A stretch of 64,000 nucleotides of DNA from Magicicada septendecula (GCA_034769895.1 CM068373.1:22510620-22574619); one strand, 5' to 3'. Positions 1-12,374 are shown, numbered from the stretch's first letter. Numbers and translations: made by a program. Notes: generated by a model not told the origin, from the sequence alone.

Positions 1-2
1 AT

Positions 3-1862
3 TTTCCCCCGCCTAGGGATGCCAAGGGCATCGCCAGGTTCGTGGGAATGGTTAACTTTTACAGACGGTTTATCCCTAACGCGGCGGAGATAGCCGCCCC
101 GTTGAATGAATTGAGAAAGAAGGAAGCTAAATTTGTGTGGGGCGAGAGCCAGCAGAAAGCTTTCGAAACTTTGAAGGAAGCTATCATCTCCCCACCGGCG
201 CTGCGGATGCCGGATTTTTCTCAGCCGTTTATCTTGCAGACGGACGCGAGTTCGGTGGCGCTCGGGGCGGTTCTGTCCCAAGTCGTTGATGGTGCTAGGC
301 AGCCTGTGGCCTTTATTTCCCGAACATTGACCCAGCAGGAAAGAAAGTCATCACTCTATGAGCTAGAGTGTTTAGCTGTTGTATACGCTCTAGATAAGTT
401 CAGGCGTTTTCTGGAACACGCTGAGTTCCTGCTCGAGACCGACAATCAGGCTCTCTCTTGGCTTCTTGCTCATCCCCGGCAACTGGGTAAAATTGGTAGA
501 TGGGTGGTCAAGATCTCATCCTTCAAGTTCAAAGTGCAACACATTAGGGGAACTCAAAATGTGGTTGCAGATGCTTTGTCACGCATGTTTTCCCAACCCA
601 GTGAAGTCCAATCTGAGCAACCCTGTTCTGTTCTGCTAGACTTTCCGTTAGCCTTCACTGATGTGTTACCCCATCAGTTGAACGATGAAGAGCTGGGTCC
701 TATCATCCAGAATATAAAGGAGGGTAACGTGCAGGCCCCTTACTTCTTGTCCAAGGGCGTCCTGTGTTGTCGAGAAAGAAAGGGACGTGCCCCTAAGATC
801 GTGCTGCCTAGCAAGTTAGTGCCCATGGTCTTCAGCTATTATCACAATTCCCCAGTAGGAGGCCACAAGGGAATTTCGAAGACCATTTCCAGTATTAGGA
901 AACACTTCATCTGGAAGGGCATGGATAGGGACATCGCAACGAGGGTTAAGAGTTGTCATCTGTGTGGCTTGAGTAAACCTGCCCAGAACACTAAGTTAGG
1001 GTTGTTGTCATCGGACGTGGCGAGCAGACCGATGGAGAAGTTATTCATCGACTACGTGGGACCCTTCCCGCGTAGCAAGTCAGGTAATGCTTACCTACTT
1101 GTCTGTGTGGATGCTTTTTCGAAGTTTGCCTGGCTACTGCCCTTACGGCAGGCAACAGCTCGTTTAACCATAAGCGCGCTTCAGAACCATATTTTTCAGC
1201 ATTTCGGTCTTCCGACCATCATTGTCTCCGACAATGGCCCACAGTTCATTTCGGGTGAGTTCCGCCGGATGTGTTTCGCCAGCGGAATTAGACATGTAAC
1301 CACTTCCCCGTATTACCCACAGCCGTCCCATGCGGAGAGATTCAATAGGAATCTCCGGTCCGCACTCATTGCTTATCATGCGGAGCAACAGATAACCTGG
1401 GACCAGAATCTGAAGTGGTTGCAGCTAGCTTTCAACACGGCCCTGCATGACAGTCATAAGGCCGCGCCCTTTGAGATCATGTTTGGGTTCTTGCCCGCAC
1501 TCCCGTTGACTAACTTGTGGAATATTGATGATCTTCTACCACGGGAGCCCGATAATGGAACTGCGGAGAGATGGAGGGAGGCTCGGAAGAATTTGCTGCG
1601 AGCGCACGAGCGGGTCCGTCGACGATACAATCAGGGGCGAATTCCGAACCCATTTCAGACCGGCGACTGGGTCTACTGTCAAAGCCATCCGATCAGCTCA
1701 GCCGCGGACAAAAGAGACGCTAAGTTATGTTATCGTTGGTCGGGGCCATATCGTATCCTGGGGTTCGCGTCGCCAGTGACGGCTCGGTTGGAAGAGCCGG
1801 GTAGTAATCCTAAAGAGATTACTACGCATATTTCAAAATTGAAACTGTGTAGAAGAAGGTAA
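3..1862 (+). CDS. pol: Ty3/gypsy-type Pol, C-terminal part (RT end, RNase H, integrase); 5' cut by window edge
   Basis: The frame is open from base 3, so the true start lies left of the window; the first ATG (base 42) is internal. Residues below count from that ATG. The end of reverse transcriptase (VNFYRRFIPN) leads into RNase H with D68 (TDAS), E107/E109 (ELECLA), D134 (TDN) and D177 (ADALSR). Integrase follows: an HHCC zinc site (H268, H275, C305, C308), then D337, D397 (SDNGPQF) and E432, with 34 residues between the last two, as in the D,D35E family. The C-terminal RWSGPYRI matches the GPY/F module of gypsy integrases. The frame is uninterrupted to the stop, so this copy may be young. 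The product would copy the element's RNA and insert the cDNA into chromosomes. No env-like frame follows. Confidence 0.95.
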   Translation, partial: FPPPRDAKGIARFVGMVNFYRRFIPNAAEIAAPLNELRKKEAKFVWGESQQKAFETLKEAIISPPALRMPDFSQPFILQTDASSVALGAVLSQVVDGARQPVAFISRTLTQQERKSSLYELECLAVVYALDKFRRFLEHAEFLLETDNQALSWLLAHPRQLGKIGRWVVKISSFKFKVQHIRGTQNVVADALSRMFSQPSEVQSEQPCSVLLDFPLAFTDVLPHQLNDEELGPIIQNIKEGNVQAPYFLSKGVLCCRERKGRAPKIVLPSKLVPMVFSYYHNSPVGGHKGISKTISSIRKHFIWKGMDRDIATRVKSCHLCGLSKPAQNTKLGLLSSDVASRPMEKLFIDYVGPFPRSKSGNAYLLVCVDAFSKFAWLLPLRQATARLTISALQNHIFQHFGLPTIIVSDNGPQFISGEFRRMCFASGIRHVTTSPYYPQPSHAERFNRNLRSALIAYHAEQQITWDQNLKWLQLAFNTALHDSHKAAPFEIMFGFLPALPLTNLWNIDDLLPREPDNGTAERWREARKNLLRAHERVRRRYNQGRIPNPFQTGDWVYCQSHPISSAADKRDAKLCYRWSGPYRILGFASPVTARLEEPGSNPKEITTHISKLKLCRRR

Positions 1863-2181
1863 GCTGGCTGACAGGGGGGGGAACGATGGTGGTCTCTGTG
1901 TGAGTAGGGATGTTGTCATTTTAAAAGGGGTGTGCTCCGGGGGCGTTATCGAGAATGATAGGGTAGTGGGTAGATGTTTCTCACAGTCCCAATGGGGTTC
2001 GTCTACTTCAGGGATGCGCCCCTGCCTGCGCGAGCCTTGGCTTTCTCCAATTCTCCTTATGTCCGGAGGAAGCCATGTCCTTACCTTCAGTCCCAGCCCA
2101 TGACCGTTCGATGATCCTTGACCTTCCTCCTTCCGATTTTCCTAACATGTACCCGAGAGAAAAAAAAAAACCCAGAAAAGC

Positions 2182-2216
2182 AAAAAAAAAGGAGTTAGAG
2201 AGAGTGGAGGGTGGGC
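2182..2216 (+). other. Candidate polypurine tract of the gypsy-type element
   Basis: A nearly pure A/G run lies about 320 bases after the pol stop and just before a TG dinucleotide at 2219. In LTR retroelements such a tract primes plus-strand DNA and abuts the 3' LTR. The position and composition fit, but the boundary is inferred. Confidence 0.55.
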
Positions 2217-2463
2217 GATGTCCGTCGCGGGGTCGAGCTTGCTCCTCGTAACGAACATCGTCTACCGCATGCCCTTGGAGCACACATGTTAAACTTCTTT
2301 GTATGTGGGATGGGTGTCATAGTCACAGTTGGCATGGCTTTCCGTCCGGTCCAGAGTGGGGACCACGGCATCATGGAGACCATCATTTCCCCTTTTCCCT
2401 TGCCCCGTGCAGTGACGGTACGGTTTAAAATGGAGGTAGTATTAGAGTATTCCCCCCCGTAGG

Positions 2464-2470
2464 TATATAA
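2464..2470 (+). promoter_or_regulatory. TATA box in candidate gypsy LTR
   Basis: TATATAA sits about 245 bases into the candidate LTR, followed by GC-rich, CT-rich sequence. This is the expected place for the U3/R promoter that would drive the element. Confidence 0.4.
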
Positions 2471-5083
2471 GGCAGATGGCCCTGTTAAGGTGGCAGTCGT
2501 GTTCTGGTTTGAGTGGACAAGCCTCAGGAGGTCGGAACTCAGGGAGCTCCCGAACTTTTCTTTCGTCTGTCTTCTCTGTCCCTCTTTGCTGTGGGCTGGC
2601 CCTGATCAGGTCAGCGTGCAGCACCCGTACACTTACACACTACACGTCTTCTTTCGTCTCTTTCGTTTTCCCTTCTGAGCCTCTGTTCTCCTGAGAGCAA
2701 GTGCTGCTGGGCCGCCATAATCACGAAGTACAGTAGCTTGTTTTGGGAAGGGGTACACTGCAGGGTACTCTCCCGAGTTTAAGTGTGGGGCAACCGGGTT
2801 GCCCTTTCGGGGTGGGGGTGTGCCGGTGTTTGCCTAACGCGGCGGTCGAAGGTTTTAGAAAATTAATTTTAAAATAACGCGAACGCAAAGGTCAGTTAGA
2901 GCGACGAGATTTGGACGGCACCGTTGAAGTGGCGCGCGCACTCTATGGGCCAGTTGGGCTGTTGGTTGCAGCGTAACTGCTGAATTCAGTTACATACCGA
3001 CACGCAGATAAGCAACAGACTCCTGATCCGAACAGATTGTATTACGTAGTTGTTTCTTCTACTCTAATGGCAGGCTAAATTTACGAGACTTCCCGGTAAG
3101 TGATCATAGCATCTTATTGTACGCGTCAAAAATAGTTAAATTTAATTAACGAAATGTATGCAGCCGTATGAGAAAGACGAATGTATTTGGTGCGACCGGG
3201 CAGTGTGTGTATTAAAAGATTTATTTAATGCTCAGTATAGACAGCTCATATTCCTTTTATGATTATTATAATATAAGAGTCACTGTAATTGTTGCATAGA
3301 GTGTTATATAAATTATAAGCTAAAGTCAGTGCGTAGGCATGGAGTTGAATTGTGCACGTGCATGCAACAGACTGCACGCGTGTTCTTTTTAATTAATTAT
3401 GGCAGTAAAAATAACTTGTGAGACCACCCTTAGAGGAAACACTGTTAATATTTTAGTTGTGTGCAACTGTGAGTGCCTTGAATGTGGTCATTTTCTAACA
3501 AATTAAGATAATTGTGTGCCACGTGGCGCGGCTAACCTGTTAGATTCTGTCGGCGCTTGTTAAGAGCTTGTGCAAGTGACTTTTACTCTACGCCTTTTAA
3601 TAATATCTTTTTATTTAATGAGCTAATCATCCCCTGGTAGACGTTATTACTCTTCAGGCAATTTTCAAAGAAATAATAACCGAAACCTTGTGCATTTATC
3701 TTGAGTTGGTTGAAAGGCCCGTTCTGTGGTTATTTACCTGGAACTTGGGTGGACATTTTTTATGAACAGCATTTCTAATATTTGTGAATTCCCAGGGTTC
3801 TCGTCTAAGCCGGAGATGCTGGTCGATGCTGATATAACTACATCTTCTTCAGCCATGAACCATCATACACACACCTGTTCGGAGGAGGGAGTCTGGTGAA
3901 CCAACTTAAGATGCATCACATGCTCATAATTAAGGTGATATGAACTCTTTTATTTTCCGTTGGCCGGGCCTGCCGTGCTCCTGATGTACAATTTATATTT
4001 CATTTGAAACCATGTGCCCACGCGGCTAGACAGTCTGCTCTGGGGTGTGTCAGCCGAACATTCATTCTGAACATCATGTGACTTTAATAATTTAACTTCC
4101 TAAAACTAAGTACTATGTTTGTAATTGTGTGCTGCACTGGGGGAGCGTGCTAGGATCTTTTTTACACTTAAATATTTTCATATATAGCCAACAGGCATTA
4201 CCTTGTTCACTACAAAAATTTAAGTCACATGTTAGGGGTTCTGTTCCGGCTGGTTCAGAACGGGTTTATATTTTAATTTCATTTTGGTTTAACATGTAAG
4301 GGTTGGGGGGGTTCCGTTTCCTTTTTTGGCTGTTTTCTGGGGATAAAAGGGGACATAGTTTTGCCAGGCACATGTCCATTTAGTTTAAGGCAGGTTTGAT
4401 TCCTGTCACACATGGTCAAGTACAGGCTGGCGCGCTCCCACATCTATTAGGATACAACAGTCAGTTATTATAAACTCATTTATACACAGCCATCTGGCTT
4501 TAACAGAAAAGAAATTTTATATTTTGTGGGCATATACTGATTAATTTTTTTCACTTTGTAAAAGTCTATACTGATTAATTTTTGACCTTGTAAAAGCATA
4601 TACTGATACATGTATCCATCTGGATTTGTAAAACAAAATTAACATTTTATAAACGCATAACAATTGCTTAAAATCAGGTGATGAGAATTTTTTTATTTTT
4701 TTAATTTATATGCTGTCGAAGATACTTAAAGATTTCATATGCTCGTAGTGGGCCAATTATCCGATGCTATCTATACATATGGGCAGTACGGTCTCTTTAT
4801 GCTTTGAGAGTGATTATCATCCTTTCGGGGGTTTTTCTTAACTATTTAAATTAATGGGAATTAATGAATCCTGGTGACTGAAGGTCGAACATTTATGATT
4901 GCCGGTCTTGGGGCTTTGTAGAAACACTGCCTGTTGAGCATGGGTATTCCAAGGGCACTAGGTGTCTATAATGTGTGTATATAATTGTGAGTGTATGTGT
5001 CTTTATGTTTCCGTACGTGTTGTCAATGTTAAGTGTTAGTAACAAAAAGGGGGGGGAATTATATAATTACAGAATGTTGCCGG

Positions 5084-5108
5084 ATATATATATATATATA
5101 TATATATA
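5084..5108. repeat. (TA)n microsatellite
   Basis: About 12 uninterrupted TA units inside the candidate gypsy LTR. Confidence 0.95.
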
Positions 5109-5423
5109 CATGTTTGTAGGGATAGATAGACATTGTCTTTGACACGACTAAGGATATATTAATTATTTATTTATTATGTATTTTGAGGGCTATTGCCCTG
5201 GCCATGTGATAACGATGTGATTTGCAGTATATATATATGTAACGAATTATGGGGGCAAAATAAAATTGTTATTGTTAAATTACAGCCGAGTTTCATTGCA
5301 AGTCCCGTCATACTGGACCCAGCGCATTTTTGGCTTCTCTAGGCTCCGGCCTAGTTTTAAATAACTTGTGGCTTCTCTTTTTAAAAAAAAAAAAAACTAA
5401 ATAAAAAGAAATAAAAAGAAGTT

Positions 5424-5428
<5 letters not shown>

Positions 5429-5473
<45 letters not shown>
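5429..5473. repeat. (TA)n microsatellite
   Basis: About 22 uninterrupted TA units just beyond the candidate LTR, after an A-rich stretch. Confidence 0.95.
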
Positions 5474-5478
<5 letters not shown>

Positions 5479-6525
5479 GCATAAAAGGAAAGATGGGTTA
5501 CACTAGAACAAACTTGATTGCGGCACTGGCTGAGGTAACATCTGCCACATCATGCGGGAGAACAGAGAGAATACTCTGTCGGTTATTTTAGGTGGTTCCT
5601 TTCCTAACAATATTTTTAAATAAGTACTGAGCAGGAAGAATTAAATTAAAATGTAATTAAGCATACGAAGCATTTAAATAAACTTTTGTTGGGGGAGCAT
5701 ATTTTTGTTATTGTGTTGAATTTAATTGAAAACAAACTTACTTATTGTCAGAATTTAATATTGTTAAATTGTAAGTTAAGTATATAAATTCGTAATTTTT
5801 AGTAACTTTTTACTGTTTGTTTAGTCAATCAGATAAAGTAAATTTTATTTTATTATTTATTTGGAACTGTACTTATAAATATAGATTCTTAATATGATGA
5901 TTATTTACACTTACTCGCTCACATTTGACGAGCGGAATATATTTTTAAAATTTTAGTATCATTTTAAATAAAAAACTTGATAACACAGTCATTTAAACAA
6001 ATGATTAATGCCACTGATTTAAGATTTTACTAAACTATGGGATTATATTTATAATGTTCTTCAATAGCCTATATAGGTTTATTAGTGATAGCAATGAGTA
6101 TTTAGTGGCAGAAGTAAATAACTTTTTAATTGCCATTCTCACGCTGTGTTACTCTGATTAATTACTACAATAATTCACTTATGCCTAAACAATACCATTA
6201 ATACAAAGTCAAAACTTATGGTGATAAATTGCAGTCATCAATGTAACCAACAATATTTATACCAACATAAAAGTAATTGGGAAACAAGATGGCAGACGTA
6301 ATTACCCACATTTATGTTAGCTCCAATATTTGAGCTAATTGCAATACATACATATTGATCGTGAGCATTTGTAGTATTTTTTTACCCCTGGCAAAATGTA
6401 ATGCTTTCCTTCTTGTGTACTGTATAAATGTATCCCATCTTCCAATATGATGGTACCTCTTCTCCATTCAAAATTTTTCAAGAAGATTTATTAATAAAAC
6501 TAAAATATTTAAAAACATTGTTAGA
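5474..6525. other. AT-rich stretch with no recognised feature
   Basis: No long open frame, terminal repeat or recognised element is seen. It is unique-looking AT-rich DNA between the gypsy element and a LINE fragment. Confidence 0.6.
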
Positions 6526-6925
6526 AGTATTATGATTTACGGCACAGAAGTTTGGACTACTAATAAACACATAAGAACAAAATTAATGACAGCATAGATG
6601 GACTTTTGGAAGAGTTTGCCAAGGGTATCCAGACGTGAGAAAATTAGAAATGAAGTCATTAAGCACAGAATGAATGTAAGAAATTCAATTGATGATTTTA
6701 TCCAAACAAAAAAATTACAATGATATGGACACGGGAAAAGAATGGCACAAGAAAGATTGCCAAGAAGAGTTATGGAATGATCTCCACCAGGGAGAAGGAA
6801 GAGAGGAAGACAGCCTATCATCTGGATAGAACAAATTCAAACTATATTGAAGGAACGAGAAACTGAAGAAGAACTTTGGATTGACAAGCGACAGTGGAAG
6901 ATGAGAATTCGATCACTTCAGTAAT
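6526..6925 (+). pseudogene. Decayed non-LTR retrotransposon, C-terminal tail of RT
   Basis: The forward frames read YGTEVWTT, then about 70 residues of basic, R-rich sequence, an RRKRGRQPIIW box, and a WKMRIRSL ending near 6922. This order (YG.E.W, RM, GRP/RGRQ box with a following W) is the tail of RTE-like LINE proteins, downstream of the reverse transcriptase palm. A stop at the TAG near 6595 and at least one frame change break the frame. It is a dead 5'-truncated copy. The exact clade cannot be settled by eye. Confidence 0.75.
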
Positions 6926-6929
6926 ATTT

Positions 6930-8640
6930 ATTTTCGGCAAATATGTAAACATTTTACTGCCGAAATAATAAATAAACTGTATGTAATGTCTGAATCAAAA
7001 TTTAATTTTTCATACATTAATTGTAATCTATTTTTATCTTGTTCTTTAAATATTTTAATTGTTCCCATACAGACACTAATTAACGTTTATTTTAAATTTC
7101 CAAGTGTGTAAATTACTGTGAAAGCCCACATTGTTAAATACTACGCCTGTTGTTCAGTAAGTGTTTAGCTATGCTGGATCTACAATGTTTGTTGTTTTTG
7201 CAAGGTGAAATATGATTTTTATAAATGTGCTATATTCCTGCCTATGTAAATATGAATTACAATCATTACGTTGTGTGTTATATATTCTCAGATTTGCTGA
7301 GTTGGTCTGTAGTGGTTTGTTCGCCAATCTGAGAGTTTAGGTTGCACAACCTGTGTTTACTGTTTACTGAGTGCAATCACAATAAGCCCATTGTACGGTG
7401 CACATGGCATATCATGAGTATTTACAACAGCAGTAAACCAGCTACTGTCAAAAGCAGCACACCTGACTAATGACGACGTAGCTGTCACCGTCAGGAGACG
7501 TTAAACTAATTATTAGTATTGTAGGAGGTAAGTAATTATTTGATTTAATCTCCAACGAAGCTATTCAATATTATCACAAGTAAACGTTAAGTCAGCAGCT
7601 GTTTGATAATATCAAGAAAATAGTTCATATATTGTTAGATTATTGAAGACAAATGTGATAGATATATACCTTATCTATAATATATAATCTTATCTATAAC
7701 ATTATCTACAACATAAGACATACCTTATACCTATCATATATACAAATATGATATATATGACAAGTATCCCATTTCTACTGAAGAAATGCAGAAAATCTTT
7801 ATCGGTTGGAAATTATGAACATTAAGATCACAATAAAAAATGGTTAGAAACATACAATTAAGAATTATGAGAATAGGTTGAAAATATTGACACGGATTCA
7901 TAAATGCTTCAGTTTCGCTGTTAATACTTTATAAAATATCAAAAAGTATTACTTATCCGTTAAAACAAAATGTATATTTAAAATTTTAAGTTAAATAAAT
8001 ACTGTATACTCGCTTAACATTTTATTAATTAATAATTATATACATCCATGTTATGTACTTATAATATCTGTGTTGTATAGGGCAATATTTATTATGTTAT
8101 TTTGCACTATTGCTAATATTTAAACTAATATCTAATATAGATTTAAATAATACAAGTTCCTGTGTATTTGTTGCAATGTTTATCTTCGCCTAGCATCTTC
8201 TAGTTTAATATGTAATTTTACAGCATCTGTATGAGCATTCCTGTATGATTCGTAAATTAATTTTTATATTTTTTGTGGTAGCTAATGACCGATGCTGTTG
8301 CAAAGACCTGATAAATAAATAAATATACAAAAAATATTGTACATTAAATTTGTTTAAAACAAAAATAAATTTTCGTTTGTATGATACTCCAAGCAGAATG
8401 TAATTGATGGATATGTAATTACATAATATGGATAATACAAACACACCAAGACAGTAAATTGGATTCTGAAAAGGTAACTGACTTACGAAACCACAATAAA
8501 TCAGAATCCTGTCTGTGAACTTTACAAAAGTTAAAATTCACTATTTTCTCCAATTGAAGACAAAGCTATTTAAAATGTAAAAACTATACCACAAGCCACA
8601 CGGCAACACAAACATATAGAAAAAAACTTATGATGTAGAA
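6930..8640. other. AT-rich stretch with no recognised feature
   Basis: Only short, biased chance frames are present (for example a hydrophobic minus frame at 8205-8444). No gene or repeat boundary was recognised. Confidence 0.55.
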
Positions 8641-8645
8641 TGTGG

Positions 8646-8650
8646 AGAGA

Positions 8651-8743
<93 letters not shown>
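8646..8743. repeat. (GA)n microsatellite
   Basis: A nearly perfect GA tract of about 49 units. The Leu-Ser and Ser-rich minus-strand frames across it are artefacts of the repeat. A short (AC)n tract follows at about 8901-8920. Confidence 0.97.
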
Positions 8744-8744
<1 letters not shown>

Positions 8745-9544
8745 CCGTGAGTGAGATGAAGGACAGTGTCTGAGAAGAGAAGAAAAGAGAAGAGAACCAC
8801 GATGCATTTGGCTTTCTGTGCGTTGAATATACATGTTTTGAATAATGTAATTTTAATTATATAATTAATATATAACGCAGTAGATAGGAAATCGGAAACA
8901 AACACACACACACACACACCTCCGCACACAAATACAGGCATATTTGCTTTCTATTACTTACGCAAACAACAAAGTTCATCAAAAATGTCAATAATTTGGC
9001 AATGTGAAGAAATATCGATACACCAAGTTAGACATGTTAATCACGACAGTTATATAAGCAAAATACAATGCTTCAATCAACACCTAAAGTAATTTGGCGT
9101 TTCTAAAACTTTGTTTTGCTTTGTACCACGTGGATATGACACGGACATTAACTTTTAGTTAAACCTAGCTATATCATATTAATTTTTGTACTTCATGTTC
9201 TCAATGTATGAAACAAAACTATAAAATTTTCATGTTTTATATAATGTATGTAGGGTAATTGAAAACTGAAACACCAATATGACTTTGAATGTACTACATT
9301 TTAATATATCAACCAACAATTTAATTTTGTAATATTACAAAATTTTTAATATCCGTGATATACCTACTCTTACAAAACTCCAACTTTGTCGTGCTTATTT
9401 GCTTAACTGCTAAATGTCATGTTCTGGACCGATACCTTTCAGTGTTTCCAACATTTTCAAGTCCTAAACCACGCCCACATTAGGTGATAAGCACGACGAA
9501 GTTGGAGCTACAGAGACTGCTAAATTAAATAATAAGATTAATAT

Positions 9545-9710
9545 TGTAACAACGGTGGAAAGAACACTTAAAAAGAACATCAGATTGGATACTGGCAAAA
9601 CAAGTCTGGAAGTACAAACCTATACGACACAGGTGTGTGGGTAGACCCAGGAAGAGATGGCTGCAGGGTTTTTGAAGACGGAACACTTAGCAACTTGTGA
9701 TGATGATAAT
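9545..9710 (+). pseudogene. LINE 3' tail fragment (GRPRKRW box)
   Basis: The forward frame gives W-K-Y-K-P, then VGRPRKRW at about 9640-9663, and it ends in a (GAT)n-like tail near 9700-9718. This is the last part of the same RTE-like LINE protein found at 10186, 27461, 39355 and 41960. Only the extreme 3' end remains. Confidence 0.7.
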
Positions 9711-10185
9711 GATGATACCTACTACTATTACCAGTGGTTACATATATTAAGACACATACAAAATTAACTATGGCTTGTTTTTGTTAGTAACTTGATAATA
9801 ACGTAATAAAAAAAATTACTGTCAAACCAAAAATGACTTGTTCATTTGAAATAAAAATGTTCGTAAAAGGGAAAGCAAAAAAATATTCATTTGAAAAACA
9901 TTTTTATACATATTTTTTGTATTATATTGTTTTATATTTTTATTTTGGATGTTTAATATACAACTCTTACTTGTTTTATAAATTTGTTCTCTTATGTAAA
10001 AATTAACTTCATAATACTTTTATAAAATTGCTTCAAAATGTTTTCTAGAATAGTAGTTATGTACTTCATTGATTCCCGCTACACAGTGTTTGCATTAGGT
10101 TTGTCATAAATAATATTGGTAAGCTATCATATGGCTGCAGTAATATAAAAAGAACATTACCGGCCTCATTTTATTGTAAGTCATC

Positions 10186-10535
10186 ATCATCAACTTCTTC
10201 TTCACAGATTAAATAAAAAATGGTTTGTTCCGGTCTCCAATAGGAAAAGATATGAGCTGGTCACTCCAACGCTTCCTCGGACGTCCCACACCTCTCCGTT
10301 CACTTGGCTTATAGTTCCATAGTTCTTTGGGGATGCGGCAGTCATTCGTTCGGCAAAGATGTTTCCACCAATTCATCCGGTACTGGGCGATCCTGTTGAG
10401 TATACTCATAATAATCAATTCCTGAAGTATATCAATGTTTCTTCTATGATCATGGAGAGTATACCCTGCCACGTGCCTGAGAAATCTTATTTGAGCCGCT
10501 TGGATAGGACTGGCCTGGCCTTTCTGTATTGTAAA
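10186..10535 (-). pseudogene. RTE-like LINE, C-terminal RT tail
   Basis: The minus frame from 10472 to 10209 reads AGYTLHDHRRN, ILNRIAQYR.NWW, RIPKELWNYKP and VGRPRKRWSDQL, the typical C-terminal tail of this LINE family. Upstream on the same strand, about 10475-10535, the family's KARPVLSKR region continues after a frameshift. The 3' end runs into a short (ATC/GAT)n tail at about 10186-10196. It is 5'-truncated and inactive. Confidence 0.85.
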
Positions 10536-10894
10536 TCATTTTGGATTTTACAAGACACAAAAGCTTTTTCTGCTTTATTAAGACACTCAGACACGTTCTG
10601 TAAAAATAATCTGACATTCCCTGAAGCCTGGATTTGACAGCAAAATTGCCAAGACTGAAAGTAGTAGTAAAGATAAAACGTGTACTGTTGCTCTGGCTAA
10701 ATTAAATGATTACTCCTTGGAGACCAGTAACATGCAAAACATCCACAAAGGCTAAAAATATTTCAGTCTCCTATCCACACCCTGACTAGACGCGTTTTAT
10801 TGATGTCTTTTATTCTGAATTTAACAATAAAATGTAAAGCATGTCATTCTATTCCATTAAACGTTATTGTATTTAAACATTTGGAGACTAATAT

Positions 10895-11500
10895 GCAGTT
10901 TCAGTACGGCACACTGATCGTCGTATGGTACTGTGAAAACAAATACAGACATCAATTAAGTCACTAATCACAACCTTACTTAATCACAAATGACAGTTTA
11001 TAATCAACTTGTATAATAATCCAATTTAAATTTGTTCACACGGAATAATAACGTAAAATAATAAGTTTTTTTTTTAGTGGGTGGTTAGTGAGGATCGGTC
11101 AAAAATAACACAAATTTTAACTATTTTGCGTCGACGTTTCGACAATATTTATTGTCATCTTCAGGACAATTGTGGCTGACGCCAAACACACAACAGTTGG
11201 ATCCTCACTAACCATCCACTAAAAAAATTCATTGATTGACGGTCACTGAAAATTTAAGGATTTAAAATAATAAGAGTTCCACACTAATTATAACACAATT
11301 ACACTTCTCTACAATACTTCAAACACCACTCGATCCGCACTAAGGAAAATCGCTCAACGTAACTATTCTGACAAGGCCAGCCTCTGTCTCTTTTATAGGT
11401 AGCGCACGTGTTCTGGAATAAACTTTCCATCCTTACTGCAGTGTATCAGTTAATGCACATTTCTAGTGTTCTCTAGACTGAGGCTACACCTGCTATCAGC
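10895..11500 (-). mobile_element. LTR-A copy, split by a Penelope-like fragment
   Basis: The copy matches LTR-A read on the minus strand. The U5 side starts near 10895 with the CTGATCGTCGTATGGTAC motif at about 10913, and the U3 side runs to about 11500, where it decays. A 198-base insertion (11066-11263) sits inside it. Removing the insert and one 11-base duplicate restores similarity to the copy at 49827. The right end is ragged, so the outer duplication cannot be read. Confidence 0.75.
11066..11263 (-). mobile_element. Penelope-like 3' fragment with hammerhead-like motif, inserted in LTR-A
   Basis: It is flanked by an 11-base direct repeat (11055-11065 and 11264-11274, AAAATAATAAG), a good target-site duplication. 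The minus strand at 11130-11167 carries CUGAAGA, an extra U, a 6-bp stem II (GACAAU/AUUGUC), GAAAC, and a short self-complementary ACGU followed by C, bordered by GUC/GAC as stem I. Penelope-like elements are known to carry hammerhead motifs in their terminal repeats. Inverted copies of about 25 bases (AGTGGGTGGTTAGTGAGG at 11076, its complement near 11205) also lie within it. No protein frame is left. Confidence 0.65.
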
Positions 11501-11504
11501 AATA

Positions 11505-12370
11505 ATTTATATTAATCACATTGTGTTCTACCTGTATCTGCGTGTGTCTCCGATTACATAAATAATTTCTGTTTACGTCTGTTTCATGACTGTATTCAGA
11601 AGCATATCATCAAAGTTGATTTGCTTCCTTCACTTGTGTCTACATAACAGATACATATAGGTGAGCTTGTGAGAGAGGCAATTATGCAATTCGTACTAAG
11701 TATACAAAAATGAGAGGATCTATGGGTACTTGAGGTATATATATATATATATATATATGTATAGGTATAAACGATAGGTACCATCTTTTCTATATATATG
11801 AATGAATATTGGTGTGTGCGTGTGTGGGGGCGCGTTTAATAAATGTTTAATTTTGTATTTGTATGTATATTTTACTGAAATATAAGTTAAATATTGAATG
11901 TAGTAATTTAATTAACTTTAAGGTTGTATTTTAAAAATATAAGTCTATATATTACAGAATTGGTTAAAATATTATTGTAAATTCTGTAAATTAAATTAAA
12001 TGAAATAAAAGTTATAAGATTCATTTAAATTCACATAACGCTTTATTTTCTTTCTATAATATTTATTTGTACCTAAACCCATTACGCAAGATAATGAACA
12101 TTAACGATTATTGTGTGAACAGTTCTGAGTGTTTGAGTTCACACCGACTAGTTAGACTGCGTAATTGGAAAGCTGGTCTAGCCAAATGCTAGTTTGTGTT
12201 CAAACAGTTAAATATGTTTAGCTAAATAGTTTCCCCATGTAAACGATTACAGGATTAATTGTAATTGTCAGTGCAAGTCAGGTAGAGTATGCAAATGGAC
12301 ATTAACCGTGCAGTTGAAAGTAACTCATGTTTCCATATCTGTTCTGGGATTTTTACCCAGCATTGAATCA
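11505..12370. other. Unassigned AT-rich stretch
   Basis: Apart from the TA tract at 11736 nothing is recognised; no frame of interest is present. Confidence 0.5.
11736..11758. repeat. (TA)n microsatellite
   Basis: Eleven TA units in otherwise unassigned AT-rich DNA. Confidence 0.9.
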
Positions 12371-12374
12371 GTAA

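Larger units (their letters stand above)
2219..5310 (+). mobile_element. Candidate 3' LTR of the gypsy-type element (about 3.1 kb)
   Basis: The stretch begins with TG directly after the purine tract. It has a TATA box at 2464-2470 and a polyadenylation hexamer AATAAA at 5259-5264, and it ends in CA near 5310. No supported protein frame lies in it, and its first third is clearly GC-richer than the DNA further right. Together these give a U3-R-U5 reading. The length is unusual for an LTR, although some insect gypsy elements have LTRs above 1 kb. The 5' LTR is outside the window, so the ends cannot be confirmed. An alternative is a shorter LTR followed by unrelated DNA. Confidence 0.4.

Noticed and set aside
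1164-1388. Minus-strand 74-codon frame inside pol
   Set aside because: Antisense shadow of the integrase coding region.
5314-5325. TGGACCCAGCGC as a primer-binding site
   Set aside because: Follows what should be the outer end of a 3' LTR; without a second element copy it cannot be told from chance.
8570-8941. Leu-Ser and Ser-rich frames on the minus strand
   Set aside because: Translation of the (GA)n tract; no conserved domain outside it.
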